Assembly (NCBI GenBank): GCA_009842205.1
Contig: VYFX01000036.1
Span: forward strand, 1-32,000
Length of the DNA: 32,000 bases
Reading direction: 5' to 3'
Source: Paracoccaceae bacterium
GTDB lineage: Bacteria > Pseudomonadota > Alphaproteobacteria > Rhodobacterales > Rhodobacteraceae
The notes under the pieces are model-generated. The model was not told the origin of the DNA. It saw only the letters and a program-made list of their open reading frames with translations, and searched no databases. Positions 8,023 through 16,377 of the stretch are shown piece by piece. The stretch's first letter is position 1; the number at the start of each line of letters is the position of its first letter. The position numbers and the translations under genes are program-made.

Positions 8023-9726
8023 TCAATCGAACTTAATGGCGTCCAGATCAGAACAACCAACCATCACTTCATCACAAAGTGTATGTATCTGAGGAAATAT
8101 TCTTTTGAAGTAGACCAAGGCCATTACCTTTTTGCTTTCATCGGCATCAGAATGTGTACTGGCCAAATAATGGAAGTAACCACCCAATAAAAGACCAATC
8201 GACCGTAAATAAGCTTGGGCGCCTGCCAACCTGCTTGACTGTTCAGGTTGCTCCATAAGCCAATCGGTTACTTCCATGATTTTGTTGGCTGCTTCTAAGA
8301 TCAATGAAACATTTATTGAACCATCTGGTTTCATTGAGGATATTTTTTCAATGATTTCATCAACCAAAGTGCGAACAGTATCACCATTCTTGCCCAACTT
8401 TCTCAGTAGAAGATCGTTAGCCTGAATTCCATTGGTTCCTTCATATATGGTCGTAACGATTGAATCCCGGAAATACTGTGAAACACCTGTTTCTTCAATA
8501 TAACCGATGCCTCCATGTATTCTGATTCCAGCCAGGGAAACCTCAACACCTGTTTCCGATCCAAAATACTTGGCAATCGGTGTTAACAACCCTGCTCTAT
8601 CAATCCATTTCTGATCTTTGGTCATTTTGGCCTTATCAAGTGAATAGGCACAATATGAACAAATGGCTCTCGCCACAAATACCTGAGCCCTCATTACTGC
8701 AAGCATTCGCTTAATATCCGGGTATTCACTTATTGGTAATGATTGGCCATCCCTGTTTTTTCCCTGAACCCTTTCCCGGGCATAGTGTTCGGCTGATTGC
8801 AATGAGGCTTCGGCAACACCAACCCCCTGAGACCCTACCCCCAATCTTGCACTGTTCATCATTGCAAACATGGCTTTCAATCCTTCATTGGGGAGACCAA
8901 CAATCTTGCCCAAGGCCCGATCATAATTGACCACAGCAGTCGGGGAACCATGCAACCCCAATTTATCCTCAAGAGAAAGAATTTGGAGCTGATTCCGGAT
9001 TTTGTAATGGCCTTCACTATCTGGAAGGTATTTGGGAATCAGGAAGAGTGAAAGTCCCTTTGAACCAGAAGGAGAATCCGGAAGCCTTGCCAGCACCAAA
9101 TGGCATACATTTTGGCTGAAATCTGCATCCGCCCAGCTAATGAAAATTTTTTGACCCGTAATTTCGTACTCACCGGAATCGATCTTTCGAGCCACGGTTT
9201 TAATTCCACCAACATCAGAACCCGCCTGTGGTTCCGTAATGTTCATGGTTCCATACCATTCGCCCGATAGAAGTTTGGGTATGACATGGTCCTTGATCTC
9301 CTCGGAGGCAAAAAGCTCAAGTGCTTCAATTTGACCCTGGGTTAGAAGTGGATTTAATCCCAACGATATACAGGCTCCATTGACAAATTCATTCAGGGCA
9401 TTTTGTACAAGCTTGGGTAATCCCAACCCGCCATATTTCATATCGGCTGAAATCCCGACCAAACCGAATTCAGTCAAGACCTCATAACCTTTCCCATAAC
9501 CAGGTGGGGTTTTCACCACGCCATTTTCCAATTGAGCCGGATGACGGTCCCCAGCCCTTTGAAGAGGTGCGATTGTTTCCTCGGTTATTTTGGCCATGGT
9601 TTCAAGGAAAAAATCAATGTCTTCCTTATCGGCATCACCAAAATCCCCTGATTGCAACAGATCATCCAGATCAAAAATCTGGTTGAACAGAAATCTGTAT
9701 TCTTCTATGGGAGCCTTGAATCCCAT
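8023..9726 (-). CDS. acyl-CoA dehydrogenase, long (~570-residue) subfamily
   Basis: A 567-residue FAD-dependent acyl-CoA dehydrogenase of the subfamily with an extended C-terminal domain. Visible motifs are MNITEPQAGSDVGG (about 162-175), GQKIFISWAD, KLGLHGSPTAVV, then ARLGVGSQGVGVAEASLQ. The IHGGIGYIEE and IYEGTNGIQANDLL segments follow, the latter carrying the catalytic glutamate (about 429). The last ~120 residues form the extra helical domain (LAGAQAYLRSIGLLLGGYFHY). The same architecture is used by FadE-like enzymes and by DmdC, the methylmercaptopropionyl-CoA dehydrogenase, and I cannot separate these. No dmdB or dmdD neighbour is present. A TTG one codon upstream of the chosen ATG is an alternative start. 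Confidence 0.92.
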   Translation of the reverse strand: MGFKAPIEEYRFLFNQIFDLDDLLQSGDFGDADKEDIDFFLETMAKITEETIAPLQRAGDRHPAQLENGVVKTPPGYGKGYEVLTEFGLVGISADMKYGGLGLPKLVQNALNEFVNGACISLGLNPLLTQGQIEALELFASEEIKDHVIPKLLSGEWYGTMNITEPQAGSDVGGIKTVARKIDSGEYEITGQKIFISWADADFSQNVCHLVLARLPDSPSGSKGLSLFLIPKYLPDSEGHYKIRNQLQILSLEDKLGLHGSPTAVVNYDRALGKIVGLPNEGLKAMFAMMNSARLGVGSQGVGVAEASLQSAEHYARERVQGKNRDGQSLPISEYPDIKRMLAVMRAQVFVARAICSYCAYSLDKAKMTKDQKWIDRAGLLTPIAKYFGSETGVEVSLAGIRIHGGIGYIEETGVSQYFRDSIVTTIYEGTNGIQANDLLLRKLGKNGDTVRTLVDEIIEKISSMKPDGSINVSLILEAANKIMEVTDWLMEQPEQSSRLAGAQAYLRSIGLLLGGYFHYLASTHSDADESKKVMALVYFKRIFPQIHTLCDEVMVGCSDLDAIKFD

Positions 9727-9850
9727 CAAATTAATATCCCCTTACCCGTCGCAATCCATTGAGACCTGAAAAACCAGTACTATTCTTTCAAGAACAATCG
9801 GATTATTTACACAAACTAACGAATTCTTACCCATACATAATTAATTCAAT

Positions 9851-10810
9851 ATGAAAACTCTTGTACTCCCTCCAGCGAAGAAATCACTAGTTGTGGCCTC
9901 CAGCATTCTGGAAAACGGCGGCCTGGTAGCTTTCCCGACCGAGACCGTTTACGGTTTGGGGGCAGATTCATTCAATGTGAAAGCTGTTGCGAAGGTATTC
10001 AAGGTCAAGGGGAGGCCATCATCAAACCCCTTGATTGTTCATGTCAAGGATTTGGAAATGGCTTCGGAATTGGCGACGTTTGATGACACATCCCGTCACC
10101 TTGCAAAAATATTTTGGCCCGGTCCCCTAACCTTGATCCTACCGTTAAAGAAATCCTCGAAAATACCTGATATTGTAACAGCAAATTCAGGATACATTGC
10201 CCTTCGAGCTCCATCAAATCCCATCATACAAAATCTAATTGAACTGTTCGGGAAACCTATCGTGGGTCCATCTGCCAACCTGTCTGGAAAAATCAGTTCC
10301 ACTTCACCCAACCATGTTTTATCCGACTTCAATGGCACAATAGATGCCATAATTGATGGCGAAGATTGTCCCATGGGATTGGAATCAACGATATTAATGT
10401 GTGATCCTACCAAGATCCGGATACTTCGACTGGGGGTTTTAACCGAAAAGGAAATTTCAGAAAAACTGTCCGATTTGAAAATTGAATCCTGTCTTGAAGG
10501 TGAAAGCGTACCTTCACCAGGTTCCAAATTCCGTCATTATTCTCCGGAAACCCCAATAGTCATCAATTCCCACGAAAAAGGAAAGGACGAGATTTTGATT
10601 GGATTTGGAGAGACTGCTGATGCTGAATTTAACCTTTCCGAAAAAGGTGATTTAGTTGAGGCAGCAAAAAATCTTTATCATGTCCTGAGAGAAGCAGACT
10701 GGAAAGCCCAATCTACCAATTCAACACGTATCGTAGTCTCACCTGTTCCAAATTCGGGATTGGGGTTGACGATAAATGATAGATTGGAAAGGGCAGCAAG
10801 AAAGGATTGA
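9851..10810 (+). CDS. L-threonylcarbamoyladenylate synthase (Sua5/YwlC type)
   Basis: This enzyme makes threonylcarbamoyl-AMP from threonine, bicarbonate and ATP, the first step of the t6A37 tRNA modification. The 319-residue protein has the YrdC-like domain (FPTETVYGLGADS at 28-40; KGRPSSNPLIVHV at 53-65; GPSANLSG). It also has the Sua5-specific linker and C-terminal domain (SPGSKFRHYSPETPIVI and the later stretch to the end), so it is the long Sua5 form and not short TsaC. The ATG has no clear Shine-Dalgarno sequence. Its 3' end faces that of yqgE with only 18 bp between. Confidence 0.95.
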   Translation: MKTLVLPPAKKSLVVASSILENGGLVAFPTETVYGLGADSFNVKAVAKVFKVKGRPSSNPLIVHVKDLEMASELATFDDTSRHLAKIFWPGPLTLILPLKKSSKIPDIVTANSGYIALRAPSNPIIQNLIELFGKPIVGPSANLSGKISSTSPNHVLSDFNGTIDAIIDGEDCPMGLESTILMCDPTKIRILRLGVLTEKEISEKLSDLKIESCLEGESVPSPGSKFRHYSPETPIVINSHEKGKDEILIGFGETADAEFNLSEKGDLVEAAKNLYHVLREADWKAQSTNSTRIVVSPVPNSGLGLTINDRLERAARKD

Positions 10811-10828
10811 ACCACCAAAGAAAAATGG

Positions 10829-11464
10829 TTAGGCCGTACCACCCTTGGTTGACAGTAAACCCGGATCAATACCGATTGATTGAATTGCAGACGACCAAAT
10901 ATCCTGGGCATCCGTATCAAATACTAGATCCTTTGAACCTTCTCCGACAAGCCAAACATTTGCCTGTAATTCATTCTCAAGTTGACCAGGTGCCCAACTG
11001 GCATACCCCAGTGAGAAAAGACGCTTGTCAGGACCCTCCCCTTTGGAAATGTCCTCCAGAATGTGCAAGCTACTGGTAACACAAAAGTGTTCGTTAATTA
11101 CTTGCGAAGACTCATAATCGGTTATATCGCATGAGTGTAAAATCATTGCCAACTCACTGTCAACCGGTCCACCAAAGTAAACGGGTATCTGTAAATTGTC
11201 CCATACCTCAGATTTTTCCTTTCCTACCTGCTTACCAAATTGTATGAAACCTGCGGGTTTGTTGATTACAACTCCCACGGCTTTGGATTCATCATGGTCA
11301 AGAATCAATATGACACTATCTTGAAAGTAAGGATCATCCATTGCCGGCATTGCAATCAACAGTTTACCAGTCAGGTAATGTACGGGAGGTTTTGTGGAGC
11401 CTGAGATTGGACCGTCCTCCATTTTATTGCTTTCAAACTTGAAAGGTACTTCAAACCTAATCAT
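10829..11464 (-). CDS. YqgE/AlgH family protein (DUF179)
   Basis: A 211-residue member of the UPF0301 YqgE/AlgH family. The diagnostic segments are YLTGKLLIAMPAMDDPYFQDSV, AVGVVINKPAG, VYFGGPVDSE and a C-terminal stretch LFSLGYASWAPGQLENEL. The biochemical function of the family is not established. About 25 residues precede the conserved core; an internal Met (MEDGPISG) could be the true start. It is divergent from the DsbD-like gene with a 31-bp gap between starts, a pairing I recall from other Alphaproteobacteria. Confidence 0.92.
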   Translation of the reverse strand: MIRFEVPFKFESNKMEDGPISGSTKPPVHYLTGKLLIAMPAMDDPYFQDSVILILDHDESKAVGVVINKPAGFIQFGKQVGKEKSEVWDNLQIPVYFGGPVDSELAMILHSCDITDYESSQVINEHFCVTSSLHILEDISKGEGPDKRLFSLGYASWAPGQLENELQANVWLVGEGSKDLVFDTDAQDIWSSAIQSIGIDPGLLSTKGGTA

Positions 11465-11495
11465 TTGCAGATAGAATAACTTGTTATGTGAAAAA

Positions 11496-12386
11496 ATGAA
11501 AAAACAAAAACGATCATTATTAAAGATTCCCTTTATCAGGTTCTTCTACATACTGCTATTGATAGGTTATGTTAACCCCTCACTGGCCAGCGAATCCGAA
11601 AATTCTGATCTTGTCATGTATACTGCGGGCATTCCAGAAGAGATCTACACCATAGAAATTCTGCATGGTTGGAGAGAGGTGAACAATGGCATTGAGGTTC
11701 ACAATGTAGGAATTGACATAAAATTGGTTGAAGGTTGGAAAACCTATTGGCGTAAAACAGGAAATACAGGAGTTCCACTAACAATTACATGGCTTGACAA
11801 GGACAATTTTCAGGACTACGAAATTCACTGGCCCAATCCATCCATTGTTGAGATGGCCGGAGAGCAATCCATTGGTTATACCGATAGGGTCGTATTTCCA
11901 TTACAGATCAAACCCGAAGAGCCAGGAACCCCCATAAGTGGTTCTGGAACAATTTTCATGGGAGTTTGCAAGGATGTCTGCATTCCCGTTTTCGAGGAAA
12001 TTTCAATTGATCTTTCGCCATCCAGTGAAATGCATTGGCCAGCTTTACACAATTCCCTAATGAGTAAACCAAAAGTTTTGGCATATGCAAACCATCAAAA
12101 TGAAATTGATTGCAAGATAAATTATGAAACGTATCCACCGGTGATTTCCACAAGTATCAGCACATCACTGCTCAATCCTGACAAACCATTTCTTGCGATT
12201 TACGAAAGTACCGCCGATCCGGTATTTTTCTTCAAACCCAGGGAAATTCTGGAAAACAATGAGTTCAGTGTCATCTATACTGATTTTGAATTCCTAGAGG
12301 ACACCAGTCAGAAACTGGATGCGTCCAAAATACTGCTAACAATACTTACTGATAACCAGACCTATGAAATCCAGGGGTGTCATTAA
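11496..12386 (+). CDS. periplasmic DsbD N-terminal-domain-like protein
   Basis: A 296-residue exported protein related to the N-terminal (DsbD-alpha-like, PF11412-type) domain of thiol:disulphide interchange proteins, without the membrane domain of DsbD. A signal peptide is clear: KKQKR, then FFYILLLIGYVNPSLAS. The core contains HNVGIDIKLVEGWKTYWRKT, IHWPNPS and GVCKDVCIPV, where Cys158 and Cys162 make a candidate redox pair. An in-frame TTG 15 nt upstream exists, but the ATG starts the signal peptide cleanly. Stand-alone proteins of this type are common in Alphaproteobacteria; the electron donor and target are unknown. Confidence 0.82.
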   Translation: MKKQKRSLLKIPFIRFFYILLLIGYVNPSLASESENSDLVMYTAGIPEEIYTIEILHGWREVNNGIEVHNVGIDIKLVEGWKTYWRKTGNTGVPLTITWLDKDNFQDYEIHWPNPSIVEMAGEQSIGYTDRVVFPLQIKPEEPGTPISGSGTIFMGVCKDVCIPVFEEISIDLSPSSEMHWPALHNSLMSKPKVLAYANHQNEIDCKINYETYPPVISTSISTSLLNPDKPFLAIYESTADPVFFFKPREILENNEFSVIYTDFEFLEDTSQKLDASKILLTILTDNQTYEIQGCH

Positions 12387-12545
12387 TCACCGATTAAATT
12401 TATAGGTCTTTTCTCTCCCTCCCTTTTTATTGGCTAATATCCAAATAAAAATAATTCAATTTGTCTTTATTGGTGTTTTTAGAAGATTCTTTTCAAGTGG
12501 AGAGATGACTCTAATGAAAACGACTCATCCCGGATATTTACCTCT

Positions 12546-12663
12546 ATTTGGGTGGTTTGAACTTGTATCCCGAAGGAGTTAGCGACAACCCCGCATACCC
12601 AAATCAGGGAAGAGCCACATAGTGATCAAAACTACATGCTGTATTTAAGTCCGGTGCTCTTCC
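12546..12663 (-). other. two adjacent long-range inverted repeats in the moaB 3' region
   Basis: On the minus strand, GGAAGAGC (12663-12656) lies within the end of moaB and its complement GCTCTTCC (12615-12608) just after the stop. ATTTGGGT (12604-12597) and ACCCAAAT (12553-12546) follow at once. Inside the second pair, GGGGTT and AACTCC can form a further stem in minus-strand RNA through one G-U pair; on the plus strand that position is an A-C mismatch. This favours a minus-strand RNA structure such as a 3' UTR element, but no known family is recognised. The rest of the 258-bp gap is AT-rich, with no gene seen. Confidence 0.3.
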
Positions 12664-13178
12664 AAACGAGGCATTATCTCGACAAGATTGCAGGGAAGGT
12701 TTCGCAGGTCCAATTGGGATTTCAGTATGCCATCCCAGGCATCCTTACAAGCGTTAGGGGAACCGGGAATGGCAAAATAATAGGTTCCAGCATATACTCC
12801 CCCACAAGCTCTTGACTGTATGGCTGATGCTCCGATTTTATTGTAGGACAACATCGTAAACAAGGCCGAGAAACCAGAAATTTCCTTTTCATAAATGCTC
12901 TTGTGAGCTTCAACTGAAACATCCCTGCCGGTTAAACCCGTTCCCCCAGTGGTTATCACAACATCAACGTCAGTTTTTTCAGCCAATTCCAACAATTTTT
13001 GTCTGATCAGGTCTAGGTCATCCGGAATTATTTCACGACAGACTACCTTGTGGCCTTCGCCGGAAGCTCTATCTGCCAGTACCTTACCGGATTTGTCATC
13101 TTCCTTGGTCCGTGTGTCAGAAATGGTCAATACAGCAATATTGACTGGTACAAAAGGCTTCAAATCATGTGAATTCAT
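12645..13178 (-). CDS. moaB: molybdenum cofactor biosynthesis protein B
   Basis: A 177-residue MoaB/MogA-fold protein that binds molybdopterin and takes part in its adenylylation in Moco synthesis. Signatures are VNIAVLTISDTRTKEDDKSG near the N-terminus, VITTGGTGLTGRDVS in the middle (the molybdopterin-binding loop), and YYFAIPGSPNACKDAWDGIL near the C-terminus. The ATG at 13178 lies one base after the stop of the uracil-DNA glycosylase gene (TGA-A-ATG), indicating translational coupling; a longer in-frame reading would overlap that gene and add no family sequence. moaE and moaD are 12 kb away; moaA, moaC and moeA are not in the window. Confidence 0.93.
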   Translation of the reverse strand: MNSHDLKPFVPVNIAVLTISDTRTKEDDKSGKVLADRASGEGHKVVCREIIPDDLDLIRQKLLELAEKTDVDVVITTGGTGLTGRDVSVEAHKSIYEKEISGFSALFTMLSYNKIGASAIQSRACGGVYAGTYYFAIPGSPNACKDAWDGILKSQLDLRNLPCNLVEIMPRLEEHRT

Positions 13179-13179
13179 T

Positions 13180-14007
13180 TCATTCCATTTCCACCAGTTT
13201 TTTCTTGATTGCCAATACATCCTGCCAAGTGTTTTTTTTGAAGGTAGGATTTCTCAACAGAAAGGCCGGGTGCACAATTGGCATAATGTCCAAATTGTCA
13301 ATATTCAACCATTTTCCCCGCAATTTGGTTATACCCTGTTGGTTTAAAATTGCAGTGCAAGCGATGTTACCTGTCAACACAAGAATTTTGGGATTAATCA
13401 ACTCAATATGCTTTCTGACAAACGGCCGAAACATGTCGATTTCATTTTTAATCGGGTTGCGATTTCCGGGTGGTCTCCAGTTTATGGTATTGGTGATATA
13501 AAATGAATCATGTGGCTTTGAATTGGATCGGGAAATTCCGGTATCGGAAAATATTTTGTCCAAAAGTCGGCCTGATTTACCCACAAATGGTTTTCCTTTG
13601 ATATCCTCTTCGTAACCTGGTGCTTCTCCCAAAATCATTAACCATGCTTCAGGGTTGCCATCAGAAAAAACCAGGTTATTTGAAGTATTTCTAAACGAAC
13701 AATGTGGAAATTCCAATATTGCTTTTCTTAAATCTTCAAGACTCCTGACATCGGCAACCAGTTGTGTCGCCTCTGTTACTGGATCCAGGGGATTGATGTT
13801 TTCTTGAGGGGGTTTTTCAACCGGTTTTGGTTTTGGTTTTGGTTTTGGAGGATTAACGTTGTGCGAGGGGGACACATTCGATGTTGGCTTGGCAACTTTC
13901 AGGTCTTCTTCAAGAAATCGATTCACGGGCTTTTCGCCAATGATTTCATCAACCCCCATTTCAATTTGCCATTTGAGGGCCTCTTTATTGTCCCGAATAT
14001 CTGCCAT
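13180..14007 (-). CDS. uracil-DNA glycosylase, family 4-like, lacking Fe-S cysteines
   Basis: A 275-residue DNA-repair glycosylase of the UDG superfamily that removes uracil from DNA. Motif A is ILGEAPGYEED (GEAPG at 127-131), followed by GKPFVGKSGRLLD and TNTINWRPPGNRNP. Motif B is VHPAFLL (from 245). Thermophile family-4 enzymes carry four cysteines for a [4Fe-4S] cluster. Here only Cys103 and Cys217 exist, and the positions normally occupied in KCRPPGNR and in the following ExxxCxPF are Trp177 and Phe193. A low-complexity linker of Lys-Pro repeats (about 53-67) separates the N-terminal alphaproteobacterial extension from the catalytic domain. It is coupled to moaB. Confidence 0.88.
   Translation of the reverse strand: MADIRDNKEALKWQIEMGVDEIIGEKPVNRFLEEDLKVAKPTSNVSPSHNVNPPKPKPKPKPVEKPPQENINPLDPVTEATQLVADVRSLEDLRKAILEFPHCSFRNTSNNLVFSDGNPEAWLMILGEAPGYEEDIKGKPFVGKSGRLLDKIFSDTGISRSNSKPHDSFYITNTINWRPPGNRNPIKNEIDMFRPFVRKHIELINPKILVLTGNIACTAILNQQGITKLRGKWLNIDNLDIMPIVHPAFLLRNPTFKKNTWQDVLAIKKKLVEME
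13823..13848. repeat. hexanucleotide repeat (GGTTTT)x4 coding a Lys-Pro linker
   Basis: Four tandem GGTTTT units plus GG lie within the uracil-DNA glycosylase gene and encode alternating Lys-Pro residues on the minus strand. The repeat is in frame (6-bp unit), so slippage would lengthen or shorten the linker without a frameshift. Confidence 0.85.
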
Positions 14008-14142
14008 CTGATTGATCAGCCTAGATTTTGGATAAGATTTTTCTTCAAAATTATGAACTGTTTTTTAAATTAACTACCAATTATGCACTTAAATTCTTAA
14101 ATCAGGAATTAGGAATTTTCTTCCAGTTGGATAGTAGCCTTG

Positions 14143-14158
14143 AAGGGATGATAACATC
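14143..14158 (+). promoter_or_regulatory. ribosome binding site and putative ATC start of pyrB
   Basis: AAGGGA (14143-14148) lies 7 nt upstream of ATC at 14156-14158, normal Shine-Dalgarno spacing. The reading frame from this ATC is [15 protein letters not shown], the expected N-terminus of PyrB, and there is no in-frame ATG, GTG or TTG between the upstream in-frame stop (14141-14143) and codon 39. The ATG at 14148-14150 is in another frame and reaches a stop after 7 codons. Confidence 0.6.
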
Positions 14159-15067
14159 AAACACCTATTAGGAATAGAAAATCTTACCGTTCAGGAAATT
14201 GACACCATCCTTGATCGGGCCAATGATTTTGTAAATCTAAATCGCCAATCGAACAAACATTCCAGTGAATTGAAAGGCAAGACCCAAATCAACATATTTT
14301 TTGAAAACTCCACCAGAACACAGGCCAGTTTTGAACTTGCCGGCAAGAGACTTGGTGCAGACGTGATGAATTTGGGGGTTGATAAAAGTTCTGTTGGCAA
14401 AGGTGAAACACTGATTGATACTGCCCTGACGCTCAATGCCATGCAACCAGATATTCTGATCATTCGTCACCCCAGTTCCGGAGCTGCCAATCTTTTGTCC
14501 GACAAGGTGCATTGTTCGGTCATCAATGCCGGAGACGGTACCCATGAACATCCTACCCAAGCCCTTCTAGATGCCTTGACAATCCAGCGGACAAAAAAGA
14601 CACTTTCAGGTTTGAAAGTTGCAATATGTGGAGATATCAAGCATTCACGAGTTGCCAGATCAAACATACAGTTGCTTGGAAAAAAGGGCAATCTGATCAG
14701 ATTGGTCGGACCTCGAACCCTCATGCCGTCGGAAATTGAGGAGTTGGGGGTTGAAATCTACCATGATTTAGAGCAGGGTTTGAAAGGGGTGGATATCGTC
14801 ATGATGCTCCGGTTGCAAAAGGAAAGAATGGCCGGCGCACTGATTCCTTCGGTCAGGGAATATTACAAGACATACGGATTGACATATGAAAAATTGCAGC
14901 ATGCCAGGAAAGATGCCATCGTCATGCATCCAGGCCCGATGAATCGGGGTATCGAGATTGATGGTAATCTGGCTGATGATATCAACCACTCAGTCATTCA
15001 AAATCAGGTGGAATTTGGCGTTGCTACCAGAATGGCCGTGATGTGCTATCTTTGTCAGAATGACTGA
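14156..15067 (+). CDS. pyrB: aspartate carbamoyltransferase catalytic subunit
   Basis: PyrB joins carbamoyl phosphate and aspartate in pyrimidine synthesis. Read from ATC at 14156 it has 303 residues, the normal family length. The carbamoyl-phosphate motif is [16 protein letters not shown] (STRT at 52-55), Lys82 lies in the flexible loop [15 protein letters not shown] starts at 132, and the C-terminal domain has [10 protein letters not shown] and [10 protein letters not shown]. The first standard start codon in frame is the TTG at 14270, which would remove the first conserved helix. I therefore prefer the upstream start, but a sequencing error or a single-base change is possible. No regulatory pyrI is present; the partner is likely the degenerate PyrC just downstream. 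Confidence 0.9.
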   Translation: MKHLLGIENLTVQEIDTILDRANDFVNLNRQSNKHSSELKGKTQINIFFENSTRTQASFELAGKRLGADVMNLGVDKSSVGKGETLIDTALTLNAMQPDILIIRHPSSGAANLLSDKVHCSVINAGDGTHEHPTQALLDALTIQRTKKTLSGLKVAICGDIKHSRVARSNIQLLGKKGNLIRLVGPRTLMPSEIEELGVEIYHDLEQGLKGVDIVMMLRLQKERMAGALIPSVREYYKTYGLTYEKLQHARKDAIVMHPGPMNRGIEIDGNLADDINHSVIQNQVEFGVATRMAVMCYLCQND

Positions 15068-15090
15068 TACTCGAACAGTGGAATCGTAGA

Positions 15091-16377
15091 GTGGATATTT
15101 ACAGGAACGCAAAAATTATCGACCCGGAGGAGGACAGGGTTTACAATGGTGAGGTGGCGGTATCCGATGGTCAGGTTGTCGAAGTAAGCGAACGACGGAT
15201 TGACACCCCTGAAAGCCGTTTGGTTATCGATTGTAAAGGAAAATATCTTGCTCCCGGTATAGTTGATTTTGGGGTGAAGATTGGCGAACCCGGTGAGCGC
15301 CACAAGGAAAGTTTTGGTACAGCGGGTCTGGCAGCAGCAAGGGGTGGTGTTACCGCCATGATATCCAGGCCTGACACATCTCCTCCAATAGATAATCCGG
15401 AAACCCTTGAGTTCTTTACCAGGAGGGCCAAATCGGCTACCGAAATTCCCATTCATCCACTTGCGACTTTGACTAAGCAGAGATTGGGGGAACAGATGAC
15501 TGAAGTTTCCCTGCTGCTTGATGCTGGTGCTGTAGGTTTTACAGATTGTGATTCCTTCATAAGCAATTCCAAGGTCATGGCCAATTGCCTGTCCTATTGT
15601 TCACAAAACAACTCCCTTGTCATAGGACATCCACAGGATCCATGGCTATCCGGCGGAACTTCGGCAACTTCTGGCAAATTCGCTACTCTCAGGGGCCTTG
15701 CAGGGGTATCTCCAATGGCAGAAAGAATAGGCCTGGAAAGAGACCTGGCACTTGTCGAAATGACCAGGTCCAATTATCATGCCGACCAGATTACAACCCG
15801 TGAAGGCTTGATGGCTATGGAACAATCCCTAGACAAGGGACTTAATGTTTCCGCGGGAATCTCCATCCATCACCTGACCCTGAATGATTTGGATGTTGGA
15901 GACTACAGAACCTTCTTCAAGGTAAAACCGCCCTTGCGTGCAGAGGATGATAGGCAGACTGCCATTGATGGCCTGAAAAGAGGTGTGATCACCATAGTCT
16001 GCTCAATGCATACCCCTCAGGATGAGGAGTCAAAACGTATACCCTTTGACAAGGCATCCAGTGGTGCTGTCGGGCTTGAAACACTTCTCCCTGCCCTGCT
16101 CAGATTGTATCATTCGGAAGATCTTGACCTACCTCTCATTTTCAAGGTTCTTTCCTTTAATCCCTCAAAAAGGTTTGGTTTGAATTCCGGAAGAATTGCC
16201 AAGGGTTATCAAGCTGATTTTGTATTGTTTGATCCCGACTATCCGTATATTCTGGATCGAACAACCCTGGCATCTAAATCCAAGAACACCCCTTTTGATG
16301 GCCAATCACTCCAGGGAAAAGTATTGAAAACCGTTGTGGCTGGCAGGATCGTTTACAGCCGAGAAGAAAATGTCTGA
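15091..16377 (+). CDS. dihydroorotase-like protein PyrC', predicted non-catalytic
   Basis: A 428-residue amidohydrolase-fold protein related to dihydroorotase, directly downstream of pyrB with a GTG start and a 23-nt gap. The first metal-binding motif, normally DxHxHxREPG, reads VDFGVKIGEPG here: the two histidines are Gly61 and Lys63 and the substrate arginine is Gly65. The late aspartate motif (normally TDHAPH) reads SMHTPQ. Individual histidines remain in VIGHPQDP and in SIHHLTLND. In pseudomonads a similar inactive PyrC' (PyrX) is needed to assemble active aspartate carbamoyltransferase; I infer the same structural role. A functional pyrC would then be elsewhere in the genome. It overlaps plsY by 8 nt. 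Confidence 0.87.
   Translation: MDIYRNAKIIDPEEDRVYNGEVAVSDGQVVEVSERRIDTPESRLVIDCKGKYLAPGIVDFGVKIGEPGERHKESFGTAGLAAARGGVTAMISRPDTSPPIDNPETLEFFTRRAKSATEIPIHPLATLTKQRLGEQMTEVSLLLDAGAVGFTDCDSFISNSKVMANCLSYCSQNNSLVIGHPQDPWLSGGTSATSGKFATLRGLAGVSPMAERIGLERDLALVEMTRSNYHADQITTREGLMAMEQSLDKGLNVSAGISIHHLTLNDLDVGDYRTFFKVKPPLRAEDDRQTAIDGLKRGVITIVCSMHTPQDEESKRIPFDKASSGAVGLETLLPALLRLYHSEDLDLPLIFKVLSFNPSKRFGLNSGRIAKGYQADFVLFDPDYPYILDRTTLASKSKNTPFDGQSLQGKVLKTVVAGRIVYSREENV

Noticed and set aside
8023-9726. Assignment of the acyl-CoA dehydrogenase as DmdC (DMSP degradation)
   Set aside because: Length and architecture fit, but the same layout is shared by other FadE-like enzymes and no dmdB or dmdD lies nearby.
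12505-12585. A ~25-codon plus-strand reading frame (MTLMKTTHPGYLPLFGW...) after the DsbD-like gene
   Set aside because: Short, no known family, and it overlaps the inverted-repeat region, which explains the sequence pattern equally well.
12546-12604. tRNA-like or tmRNA-like look of the segment with GGTTTGAA and closing arms
   Set aside because: Too short for a tRNA, no anticodon arm or CCA end, and no tag-peptide reading frame of the tmRNA type.
13762-14073. Long plus-strand reading frame opposite the uracil-DNA glycosylase gene
   Set aside because: Antisense shadow; its Trp/Phe-rich repeats are the complement of the Lys-Pro linker repeat.
15055-15456. Minus-strand reading frame of 133 codons opposite pyrC'
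   Set aside because: Antisense shadow of a well-supported gene, without a family match that I recognise.
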